Shown here in pieces: positions 1 through 5,399 of a stretch of 5,399 nucleotides of DNA (its first letter is position 1; each line of letters starts with the position of its first letter). The notes under the pieces were generated by a model. That model searched no databases. It worked only from the letters and a program-made list of their open reading frames with translations, and was not told the DNA's origin. The position numbers and the translations under genes are program-made. Source of the stretch: Syntrophomonadaceae bacterium (GTDB taxonomy: Bacteria; Bacillota; Dethiobacteria; DTU022); assembly GCA_007131435.1 (NCBI GenBank), contig SLQM01000165.1, positions 1 through 5,399 on the forward strand, given 5' to 3'.

Positions 1-389
1 ATGGCACTAGTTGGCGCATCTGTAGAAGCAGCTGTCGGCACGATTATTACAGGTATTGAGAGCTGATTAGCGACTGCTTTAGCCGTATCGAGGGTTTTCC
101 CTCCTCCTATACCAACAATCATATCAGCTGCAATAGCTTCGGCTTCAGCTTTAAAATGCTTGATCTCTCTAATGGAACATTCTCCTCCAAATTGAACAAA
201 TTTCACAACAGAACCTGCTGCATACTGGTCTATCAACCGCGCTTTCAACTCTTCATACAAGAAGCAATCAATAAGAACTGCTAAATTTTTCCCATACTTC
301 GAAGTATATTTTTCTAGCCTGTTAATTTCACCCGGCCCCTGGATATACTTTCCAGGACTTGCAAATCCCCTGGTTCTTTTATCAATCAT
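1..389 (-). CDS. gldA: Glycerol dehydrogenase, N-terminal part (runs off left edge)
   Basis: The 129 visible residues read without a stop to the window edge and match the N-terminal, nucleotide-binding half of glycerol dehydrogenase, a metal-dependent cytosolic enzyme that oxidises glycerol to dihydroxyacetone with NAD+. Seen in the sequence: SPGKYIQGPGEINRL at residues 11-25, FGGECS at 67-72, the glycine-rich NAD-binding loop GIGGGKTLDTAKAVA at 93-107, and PTAASTDAPTSA at 118-129. All are hallmarks of the GldA branch of the iron-containing alcohol dehydrogenase superfamily. The metal-binding Asp and two His residues lie in the missing C-terminal half, so catalytic completeness cannot be judged; the full protein would be about 360-370 residues. 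Two ATGs are possible, at 395 and 389. The one at 389 is preferred because the Shine-Dalgarno sequence is 8 nt from it and only 2 nt from the other. The gene is divergent from korA. A different polyol dehydrogenase of the same branch is possible but less likely. Confidence 0.88.
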   Translation of the reverse strand, partial: MIDKRTRGFASPGKYIQGPGEINRLEKYTSKYGKNLAVLIDCFLYEELKARLIDQYAAGSVVKFVQFGGECSIREIKHFKAEAEAIAADMIVGIGGGKTLDTAKAVANQLSIPVIIVPTAASTDAPTSA

Positions 390-397
390 CTGCATTT

Positions 398-404
398 CTC
401 CTTT
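398..404 (-). promoter_or_regulatory. Ribosome binding site of gldA
   Basis: On the minus strand the sequence reads AAAGGAG. It lies 8 nt before the ATG at 389 and 2 nt before the ATG at 395, which favours the inner ATG (protein starting MIDKRTRG) as the true start. Confidence 0.65.
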
Positions 405-419
405 AGCATCATAGAAGTA

Positions 420-428
420 ATTAAAACA
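420..428 (-). promoter_or_regulatory. Candidate extended -10 promoter for gldA
   Basis: The minus strand reads TGTTTTAAT, an extended -10 (TG, one base, then TTTAAT, one mismatch from TATAAT). It would start transcription near 413, giving a leader of about 24 nt that contains the Shine-Dalgarno sequence. No good -35 box sits 16-18 bp upstream, so this is only a candidate. Confidence 0.3.
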
Positions 429-540
429 GTGTCCTTCCCAAGGCTAAGAAAGCATTCCAAAACGCAGAATATAGTAATCTTGATTGTCAAAGTAATTGTT
501 CTTTTTCCGGTAAAGCTTGTTCTGGTTTAATGTCTCCTAT

Positions 541-570
541 TTGACGTAAAGTTAAAGTTGTTATTACAAT
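541..570 (+). promoter_or_regulatory. Sigma-A type promoter of korAB
   Basis: TTGACG at 541-546 differs from the -35 consensus TTGACA by one base. TACAAT at 565-570 differs from the -10 consensus TATAAT by one base. The spacer is 18 bp. Transcription would begin near 577, giving a leader of about 65 nt before the TTG start of korA. This is the best housekeeping-type promoter in the window and points away from gldA. Confidence 0.7.
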
Positions 571-582
571 ATTAATATATTG
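567..582. repeat. 16-bp inverted repeat over the korA -10/start site (possible operator)
   Basis: CAATAT, spacer TAAT, then ATATTG: two perfect 6-bp arms. The repeat overlaps the last four bases of the -10 box and the predicted transcription start, where a repressor would block RNA polymerase. It does not match an operator consensus that I recognise, and an AT-only centre of this size can arise by chance in such AT-rich DNA. Confidence 0.35.
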
Positions 583-621
583 GTAGACTGATGACAAAAA
601 TTATTTTGCAGTTTATCTAAA

Positions 622-634
622 GAAAAGGTGGTGA
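622..634 (+). promoter_or_regulatory. Ribosome binding site that fixes the TTG start of korA
   Basis: AGAAAAGGTGGTG is close to the full complement of the 16S rRNA 3' end (AGAAAGGAGGTGA). It ends 7-8 nt before TTG at 642. The in-frame stop TAA at 618-620 leaves no earlier start, and the next in-frame ATG is at residue 87, so TTG at 642 is the start. Confidence 0.8.
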
Positions 635-641
635 CAGGAAA

Positions 642-2390
642 TTGGCTGATTTGGATTATTCACTGAAAATTGGCGGTGAAGCGGGGCAGGGAATTAACAC
701 TATTGGTGATATCCTGTGTAAAGCATTTGCCGAACAGGGGCTTCACCTTTATGCATACCAGGATTATTATTCACGGGTACGGGGAGGCCATAACTTTTAC
801 CAGATCCGCATTGCTTCTTTCCCTCTCTATTCATTTAGTAGCAAACTAGAACTGCTGATAGCCTTAGATAAAGCATCACTGGACTTACATGAAAATGAAA
901 TGAAAGCAGATGGCGTAATTATATTCGACCAGGAAAAAATAGATCCTGAAAATAATGTTCCAAATTCGCTGGCCCTGCCAATGGCTGAACTGGGCAAAAA
1001 ACATGGCGGGAAAACCGTAATGGGAAACACGGTGGCAGCAGGGGCAGCATGGCAGATAATGGGCGGAAATCCCGAAATCCTTTATAGTGTATTGAGCAAA
1101 CTGTTTCAAGGTAAGGGCAATAAAATAGTAGAAGCCAATATAAAAGCAGCGCGAGCCGGGAGTGATTATGCTGCAGAAAACTTTTCTGGTAGATGCACCT
1201 GTAATATAAAAGGCGCAAATAATGGAAACAGTAGAAACAGCATGGTGATGACCGGCAATGAAGCAACTGCCCTGGGTGCTCTAGCGGCCGGCTGCCGGTT
1301 CATGAGCTCTTATCCCATGACCCCGGCCAGCGGAGTAATGCAATATATAGCTCGCCAGGCCGGGCGCTTACCGCTTGCTTTCGAACAGGCCGAAGATGAG
1401 ATAGCAGCAATTAACATGTCTATTGGCGCAGCAAATACAGGCCTGCGTTCCATGGTAGGCACTTCGGGAAGCGGTTTTTCACTGATGGTGGAAGGGCTTT
1501 CTTATGCCGGCATATCTGAAACACCCTTAGTAATTCTACTGGGGCAGCGCCCCGGACCGGCCACAGGAATGGCTACCCGAACCGAACAGGGAGAGCTGCT
1601 CTTCAGCATACATGCCGGAAACGGTGAATTTCCCCGGGCTGTTTTTGCTCCCGCTACTGCCGAAGACGCTTTCTGGATTACGGCACACGCTTTCAACATT
1701 GCTGAAAAATACCAGGTCCCGGTAATCATACTAAGCGATCAACATCTTGCAGATTCATCATATACAGTTAAACCCTTTGACTTAAATGCCGTGACAATTG
1801 ATCGTGGCAATTTACTGAATGAAGCTGAGCAGGGCGAGTTAACAGAATACAACAGGTATCAAATTACAGATTCCGGAATCTCACCGCGGGCCTTTCCCGG
1901 GCAAGTAAAACAATGTGTCGTAATTACCGGAAATGAACATTTAGAAAGCGGTTATTCAACAGAAAACCCGGAAATACATACTAAAATGGTTGATAAAAGA
2001 ATAAGAAAACTTAACCGGATGGCCGATGACGTAAAAACTCCTGAAATCTACGGTAAACAAAATCCGGAAACGTTGCTGCTCACCTGGGGCTCGTCCTACG
2101 GAGCTTGCCGGGAAGCTGTGGATCTAGCGAATGCAAAAGGTGAAAAACTGCAGGCTGCTTACCTGCCTCAGCTGTGGCCTTTACCAAATGACCAGATTCA
2201 GGATCTGTTCAAACAGGCAAACCGGGTAGTTACTGTGGAGATGAATGCTACAGGACAGCTCGGCCGGCTGCTAAGAATTGAAACCGGACTGCAGCCTGAG
2301 TATGCCATACTAAAATATGACGGGCGACCGATGAACGCCGACTACGTGTTAGCAGAGTTAGAACAAGGAGGGGTGTTCCCATGGCAGTAG
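642..2390 (+). CDS. korA: 2-oxoacid:ferredoxin oxidoreductase, alpha subunit with fused gamma domain (KorA type)
   Basis: This is the large subunit of a CoA-acylating 2-oxoacid:ferredoxin oxidoreductase, most likely 2-oxoglutarate + CoA + oxidised ferredoxin to succinyl-CoA + CO2, cytosolic and oxygen-sensitive. Its 582 residues fit the fused gamma-alpha form. The gamma domain covers about 1-180, with GGEAGQGINT at 11-20 and YYSRVRGGHNF at 42-52. A linker at about 181-200 is followed by the pyrimidine-binding alpha domain, with GNEATALGA at 205-213, YPMTPAS at 224-230 (family motif YPITP), EQAEDEIAA at 248-256 carrying the glutamate that activates thiamine diphosphate, and GQRPGPATGMATRTEQGE at 301-318. 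The C-terminal domain at about 478-570 has LLLTWGSSYG and VEMNATGQLGRLLR. The start is TTG, supported by a strong ribosome binding site. It overlaps korB by 10 bp. There is no ferredoxin-like delta domain. The linker carries an unusual CxC (185, 187). Substrate is inferred: related enzymes accept pyruvate or other 2-oxoacids, and motifs alone do not settle it. Confidence 0.87.
   Translation: MADLDYSLKIGGEAGQGINTIGDILCKAFAEQGLHLYAYQDYYSRVRGGHNFYQIRIASFPLYSFSSKLELLIALDKASLDLHENEMKADGVIIFDQEKIDPENNVPNSLALPMAELGKKHGGKTVMGNTVAAGAAWQIMGGNPEILYSVLSKLFQGKGNKIVEANIKAARAGSDYAAENFSGRCTCNIKGANNGNSRNSMVMTGNEATALGALAAGCRFMSSYPMTPASGVMQYIARQAGRLPLAFEQAEDEIAAINMSIGAANTGLRSMVGTSGSGFSLMVEGLSYAGISETPLVILLGQRPGPATGMATRTEQGELLFSIHAGNGEFPRAVFAPATAEDAFWITAHAFNIAEKYQVPVIILSDQHLADSSYTVKPFDLNAVTIDRGNLLNEAEQGELTEYNRYQITDSGISPRAFPGQVKQCVVITGNEHLESGYSTENPEIHTKMVDKRIRKLNRMADDVKTPEIYGKQNPETLLLTWGSSYGACREAVDLANAKGEKLQAAYLPQLWPLPNDQIQDLFKQANRVVTVEMNATGQLGRLLRIETGLQPEYAILKYDGRPMNADYVLAELEQGGVFPWQ
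2365..2373 (+). promoter_or_regulatory. Ribosome binding site of korB inside korA
   Basis: AAGGAGGGG lies within the last codons of korA, 7 nt before the korB ATG. With the 10-bp overlap it supports translational coupling and equal synthesis of the two subunits. Confidence 0.75.
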
Positions 2391-3247
2391 ATAAAAAAGC
2401 TTATAACCTGGACCGCGAAAATACATGGTGCCCCGGATGTGGCAATTTTGCCATAATGGAGGTTTTTATAAATACATTAGCCGGAATGGGGTTTTCTCCC
2501 CACGAGGTTTTAGTAGTCTCCGGCATAGGGCAGGCAGGTAAGATGCCCCAACACTTCAGGGTGAACACAATGCATGTCCTGCATGGGCGAATACTGCCTG
2601 TAGCTACCGGGGCAAGCCTGGCCGATCACAGGTTAAAGGTTATTGCCGTGGGAGGAGATGGCGACGGGTATGCTGAAGGAGGCAACCATTTAATTCATGC
2701 TGCCCGCCGCAATGTAGATGTAACTTACCTGGTACACAACAACATGGTATACGGTTTAACAAAGGGGCAGGCTTCCCCAACCAGTGGGCAGGGAACCCAA
2801 ACTCCTACAACTCCAAATGGCAACCCGCTGGCCGGTTTAAACCCCATTCAGCTTGCCCTTGGCTTAAAAACCGCCCTTGTGGCCAGATCATTCTCCGGAG
2901 ACAAAAAACAGCTGGGCAGGATCTTGGAAAAAGCGATCCAAAAACCTGGCTTTGCCTTTATTGATATTTTGCAGCCCTGTCCCAGTTTTAATAAAATAAA
3001 CACCTTCAAATGGTTTAAGGACAGGGTCTATGATATCAATGATGAAGGGCATGATCCGGGCAACCTGGAGGAAGCCTTCAGGTTATCCCAGGAGTGGGGA
3101 GAAAATATACCTACGGGAATCTTTTATGACAACAGCGATGACCGCCCGGGTTTTAGAGAAGCCTTGCTCGGCTCATTAGACCAACCGCTGGTGGAAGAGG
3201 ATCTAAACCCACTGGCGATAAAAGAAATAATGGAGGAGCATCTCTAA
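2381..3247 (+). CDS. korB: 2-oxoacid:ferredoxin oxidoreductase, beta subunit (KorB type), lacking one cluster cysteine
   Basis: This is the thiamine-diphosphate and iron-sulfur subunit that partners KorA: it decarboxylates the 2-oxoacid and passes electrons through a [4Fe-4S] cluster to ferredoxin. Length 288 residues, normal for KorB. Motifs seen: WCPGCGNFA at 16-24, SGIGQAGK at 47-54, HGRILPVATG at 68-77, the diphosphate/Mg site GGDGDGYAEGGNH at 91-103 continuing to HNN at 119-121, YGLTKGQASPTS at 124-135, QPCPSFN at 198-204, and the KorB-type C-terminal tail EEAFRLSQEWGENIPTGIFY (about 233-252). The family uses four cysteines for the cluster. Only three exist in the whole protein (17, 20, 200), and the usual third, in SGIGC, is Gln51. 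ATG at 2381 is preceded by AAGGAGGGG inside korA. Co-transcribed with korA; the stop lies 7 bp from the convergent lyase gene. Function as an oxidoreductase beta subunit is secure; 2-oxoglutarate as substrate is inferred. Confidence 0.87.
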   Translation: MAVDKKAYNLDRENTWCPGCGNFAIMEVFINTLAGMGFSPHEVLVVSGIGQAGKMPQHFRVNTMHVLHGRILPVATGASLADHRLKVIAVGGDGDGYAEGGNHLIHAARRNVDVTYLVHNNMVYGLTKGQASPTSGQGTQTPTTPNGNPLAGLNPIQLALGLKTALVARSFSGDKKQLGRILEKAIQKPGFAFIDILQPCPSFNKINTFKWFKDRVYDINDEGHDPGNLEEAFRLSQEWGENIPTGIFYDNSDDRPGFREALLGSLDQPLVEEDLNPLAIKEIMEEHL

Positions 3248-3254
3248 CTAAGGT

Positions 3255-4619
3255 TCATTGCTCTAGATATTTTTTAAATATCACTGCCGCTTTCTGCTTT
3301 GTAATTAGCCCCTTCTCAACAGCTAACTCGGGGACAGGGATTTCTTTTTCCATAGATTCCAGGGCCAGTTTTGCCGCCCGGTCATATCCTATCTCGGTTG
3401 AAAGCAGGGTGGCCAGAGAAGGGTTTAATAAGATCAGTTCCCTGCATCTTTTTCTATTCACACTTATGCCTTCAACACAGCGCTTTTGAAAATCAGGCAG
3501 GTAGTTGATTAATAGCTCTAAAGACTCCAGGATACTGGAAGTCATAACAGGAGTCATAACATTCAGCTCCAGTTGACCGGCCTGTGATGCTTCAGAAACG
3601 GTTGTGTGATTGCCAATTATTTTGAAACAAACCATGTTCAGGCATTCTGCCATAACAGGGTTAACTTTTCCGGGCATGATCGATGAACCTGGCTGAACGG
3701 CAGGAAGCGCAATTTCTGCCAGCCCCGCAGTGGGCCCTGAGTTAAGCAGCCTTAAATCGTTTGCGATCCGGTTAAGTTCCCTGGCCAGTACGTTAAGATA
3801 GCCTGAGTAAACAGAAAGCCCGATTCTGCTCTGCAAAGGTTCGAAAGAATCAACAGGTTTTCGAAGCGGCATAACTGAAAGCTCTGAAAGGTATCCTAAA
3901 GCCAGTTCTGTAAACCCTTCAGGTGTATTATCACCCCTGCCGGTTGCAGTTGAACCAAGGGGCACTTCAAGCAGGATTTCCCTACCTGCCTTAAGCAGCT
4001 CTGCGCAACGTTCCAGGGAAAAGGCATAAGCGCTAAACTCATGGCCTACCGTAACAGGAGTTGCGTCCATCAGGTGCGTTCTGCCAGATTTCTCCACTTC
4101 AGAAAACTCACTGCCCTTCACTTTAAATGCTTTCGCCAGGTCACGCAGTATTTTAATAAGCACCTCAGCTTTCCAGATCACGGCTATGTGTGAAGCAGTC
4201 GGAAAAGTATCATTTGTCGACTGGGACATGTTTACATGATCATTGGGGTGAATATAGCTGTAATCACCCTTTTTCTTTCCAGCTAATTCCGCAGCCAGGT
4301 TGGCGACAACTTCATTGACATTCATGTTGAAAGAAGTGCCAGCCCCTGCCTGAAAAATATCTACTACAAATTGATCAAAAAGATTTTCTGCACGCTCACA
4401 GGCCGAGATAATAATGTCTTTCCGATCAGCATCAAGTTTTCCACAACTGGCGTTTGCCATGGCACAGGCCTTTTTTATCAACAGGTAAGCTTCAATAAAA
4501 TCAGGTGGAAAGGTTTTTCCACTGGCCTTAAAATTTTTGACAGCCCTTTGAGTTTGTGCTCCATAGTAAACATTTTCCGGTACTTCGACCGGACCCAGCG
4601 AGTCCTGCTCTATTCTCAT
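3255..4619 (-). CDS. aspA: Aspartase/class II fumarase family lyase, aspartase-type by motifs
   Basis: A homotetrameric cytosolic lyase that forms fumarate, either from L-aspartate releasing ammonia (aspartase) or from malate releasing water (fumarase). All ligand positions known from Bacillus aspartase AspB are present: Thr95 in GAGTS, Ser134-Thr135-Asn136 in QSTND, Thr181-His182 in GRTHL, and Ser312, Lys318 and Asn320 in the flexible loop GSSIMPGKVNP (311-321). Aspartase-like features are GAGTSFNMN, PNDHVN, QSTND (fumarases usually have QSSND) and AGQLELNVM. Fumarase-like features are YYGAQTQRA at 18-26 and GRTHLMDATP. The loop usually reading GTGLN is GRGDN at 227-231. At 454 residues it is slightly shorter than typical aspartases (about 468-478), mostly at the C-terminus. 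ATG at 4619 overlaps the frdB stop as ATGA, with GAGGAGG 7 nt upstream, so it is translationally coupled to frdB. Its place behind a fumarate reductase type gene fits either reaction. Family is certain; aspartase is favoured over fumarase, and fumC would be the alternative name. Confidence 0.8.
   Translation of the reverse strand: MRIEQDSLGPVEVPENVYYGAQTQRAVKNFKASGKTFPPDFIEAYLLIKKACAMANASCGKLDADRKDIIISACERAENLFDQFVVDIFQAGAGTSFNMNVNEVVANLAAELAGKKKGDYSYIHPNDHVNMSQSTNDTFPTASHIAVIWKAEVLIKILRDLAKAFKVKGSEFSEVEKSGRTHLMDATPVTVGHEFSAYAFSLERCAELLKAGREILLEVPLGSTATGRGDNTPEGFTELALGYLSELSVMPLRKPVDSFEPLQSRIGLSVYSGYLNVLARELNRIANDLRLLNSGPTAGLAEIALPAVQPGSSIMPGKVNPVMAECLNMVCFKIIGNHTTVSEASQAGQLELNVMTPVMTSSILESLELLINYLPDFQKRCVEGISVNRKRCRELILLNPSLATLLSTEIGYDRAAKLALESMEKEIPVPELAVEKGLITKQKAAVIFKKYLEQ
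3266..3282. repeat. Perfect AT-rich inverted repeat in the convergent korB/lyase gene ends
   Basis: GATATTT, loop TTT, AAATATC: a perfect 7-bp stem starting 19 bp after the korB stop and lying inside the last codons of the lyase gene. It is the only hairpin seen at this junction. The stem is almost all A-T and has no T-run after it on the plus strand, so it would be a weak terminator at best. Confidence 0.35.
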
Positions 4620-5353
4620 CCTTCATCCTCCTCATCTTTCAGGAGTTTCCTTGCCCTGCCTATCGCTACATTTGGTGGAACTCCTCTCGGGCAGACCATC
4701 TTACAGTTCGTGTAAAAATCGCATGCCCACCAACCTGTTTCATGATCAGCAAGATATAATCTTTTTATGCCGCCCGGTTCTCTCGGGTCGAGGTAAAAGC
4801 GAAACAACTTTGCCAGGGCAGCCGGGCCGGGATAACCATCAACCTCGCTAATAACCGGGCAAGCGCTCCAGCACAGCGCGCAGAGAATGCAGTTTGTATA
4901 TTTTTCCATCTCCATGCTTTCATCTTTTCCTACGAGGTACTCTTTTTCAGGGTGAACATTTTCTACGTTTAGAACCGGCTCCAGTTTTCTGTACTCTTCG
5001 AAAAATGGATCATAATCGACAATCAAATCCCTGATAACCGGCAGTTTTGGGATAGGTTCGAGAAGAATACCTCCCTCAGGCTGGCCCGTTTTAGTGTCCA
5101 GTGAAACCTGGTCGCTGTTTTTTTGTTCAGTAATCCTTGCTACGGGGGTTTTACAAGCAAGCACCGGTTTTCCATTGGCCAAAACTGCACAACTTCCACA
5201 AATTGCGCCGCGGCAGGAATAACGAAAGGCAAGACTTTGGTCAATATTTTCCTGGATCAGGAAGAGCAGGTCCAGTACTGTAATAGAACTTGTTATTTCA
5301 ACTTCATAATCATCATATCTTTCACCTTTGCCCCTGTGAATTCGTGCGATCAT
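4616..5353 (-). CDS. frdB: Fumarate reductase/succinate dehydrogenase iron-sulfur subunit
   Basis: This is the electron-transfer subunit between the FAD-bearing catalytic subunit and the membrane quinone site or other donor, interconverting fumarate and succinate. All 11 cluster cysteines are seen. A [2Fe-2S] ferredoxin-like N-terminal domain has Cys47, 52, 55 and 67 (CRGAICGSCAVLANGKPVLAC pattern, 47-67). The C-terminal domain has Cys155, 158, 161 and 165 in CILCALCWSACP and Cys211, 217 and 221 in CDFYTNCKMVCP, giving the usual [4Fe-4S] plus [3Fe-4S] arrangement. Length 245 matches the family. CRGAICGSC resembles E. coli FrdB (CRMAICGSC) more than SdhB, so fumarate reductase is favoured; direction in the cell is inferred. 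ATG at 5353 overlaps the upstream stop as TGATG, with GGAGGG 9 nt before it. The stop overlaps the lyase start. No membrane-anchor gene lies between it and the lyase; one could lie upstream of the window. Confidence 0.9.
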   Translation of the reverse strand: MIARIHRGKGERYDDYEVEITSSITVLDLLFLIQENIDQSLAFRYSCRGAICGSCAVLANGKPVLACKTPVARITEQKNSDQVSLDTKTGQPEGGILLEPIPKLPVIRDLIVDYDPFFEEYRKLEPVLNVENVHPEKEYLVGKDESMEMEKYTNCILCALCWSACPVISEVDGYPGPAALAKLFRFYLDPREPGGIKRLYLADHETGWWACDFYTNCKMVCPRGVPPNVAIGRARKLLKDEEDEG

Positions 5354-5399
5354 CAGTCATTGCCCTCCTTCACGGGATATTGCCCTAATTTCACAGGGG
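5353..5399 (-). CDS. C-terminal end of upstream gene, probably fumarate reductase/succinate dehydrogenase flavoprotein
   Basis: An open frame enters from the right edge and ends with 14 readable residues, PVKLGQYPVKEGND, then TGA. The stop shares its A with the frdB ATG (TGATG), which indicates a gene in the same operon. By known gene order (flavoprotein before iron-sulfur subunit), and because such flavoproteins often end in a basic PV(K/R)LG-like tail, this is probably frdA/sdhA. Fourteen residues are too few to prove it. Confidence 0.55.
   Translation of the reverse strand, partial: PVKLGQYPVKEGND

Larger units (their letters stand above)
390..641. other. Divergent intergenic region between gldA and korA
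   Basis: About 250 bp separate the two divergent starts. The right third is AT-rich and holds the korA promoter and a palindrome. The left part holds the gldA ribosome binding site and a weak promoter candidate. No RNA gene, recognisable riboswitch, T-box or convincing small gene was seen. The only in-frame mini-ORF (591-620, 9 codons) has no ribosome binding site. Confidence 0.6.

Noticed and set aside
468..490. Minus-strand TTGACA (490-485) with TATATT (473-468), considered as the gldA promoter
   Set aside because: The spacer is 11 bp, far too short for a -35/-10 pair, and no -10-like hexamer lies at 16-18 bp.
558..569. TTGT-N4-ACAA, considered as a Rex-type redox operator upstream of korA
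   Set aside because: The arms are only 4 bp and the spacing and outer bases do not match the longer Rex consensus.
591..620. Nine-codon leader ORF (MTKIILQFI) between the korA promoter and korA
   Set aside because: It has no ribosome binding site, shows no run of regulatory codons and no attenuator hairpin. It is probably chance.
919..1266. Long antisense open frame inside korA
   Set aside because: Its translation is rich in Cys, His, Phe and Leu and resembles no protein; it is a by-product of korA codon use.
3266..3282. Intrinsic terminator for korAB
   Set aside because: The stem is nearly all A-T and is not followed by a T-run, so it is listed only as an inverted repeat.
4371..4851. Plus-strand open frames opposite the lyase and frdB genes
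   Set aside because: They lie antisense to well-conserved genes, lack ribosome binding sites and encode no recognisable domain.

Overview
The window is ordinary central metabolism of a strict or facultative anaerobe. An anaerobic, low-to-mid GC Firmicute (Clostridia or Peptococcia-like) is the best guess. The basis is the strong purine-rich Shine-Dalgarno sequences, a TTG start, a sigma-A type promoter, a clostridial-looking glycerol dehydrogenase, and the combination of a two-subunit 2-oxoacid:ferredoxin oxidoreductase with a fumarate reductase type iron-sulfur protein. Genus cannot be read from the sequence. I found no RNA genes, mobile elements, CRISPR arrays or phage features.

Layout: (1) 1-389, minus strand, the N-terminal 129 residues of a glycerol dehydrogenase (gldA-like), running off the left edge. 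(2) 390-641, a divergent intergenic region holding a good sigma-A promoter for the rightward genes, a 16-bp inverted repeat over its -10/start-site region, and a weaker candidate promoter for gldA. (3) 642-3247, plus strand, korA and korB, overlapping by 10 bp and encoding a two-subunit 2-oxoacid:ferredoxin oxidoreductase, most likely of the 2-oxoglutarate type. (4) 3255-5399, minus strand, an operon read from the right: the last 14 codons of an upstream gene (probably the fumarate reductase/succinate dehydrogenase flavoprotein), the iron-sulfur subunit frdB/sdhB, and an aspartase/class II fumarase family lyase. These three are joined by TGATG and ATGA stop/start overlaps. The two gene sets converge with only 7 bp between the korB and lyase stop codons.

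How the genes fit together (inference): the lyase makes fumarate, from aspartate if it is an aspartase or from malate if it is a fumarase. The FrdAB-type complex interconverts fumarate and succinate, and KorAB interconverts 2-oxoglutarate and succinyl-CoA using ferredoxin. Together they form a C4/C5 segment of an incomplete or reversible TCA cycle. Glycerol dehydrogenase is on its own strand and promoter and need not be linked functionally.

The points most worth a second look are three. KorB lacks one of the four cysteines expected to hold its [4Fe-4S] cluster. The lyase has mostly aspartase-type motifs but some fumarase-like ones and an altered conserved loop. The korA promoter carries a palindrome that looks like an operator. 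I saw no convincing evidence of a new biological system.
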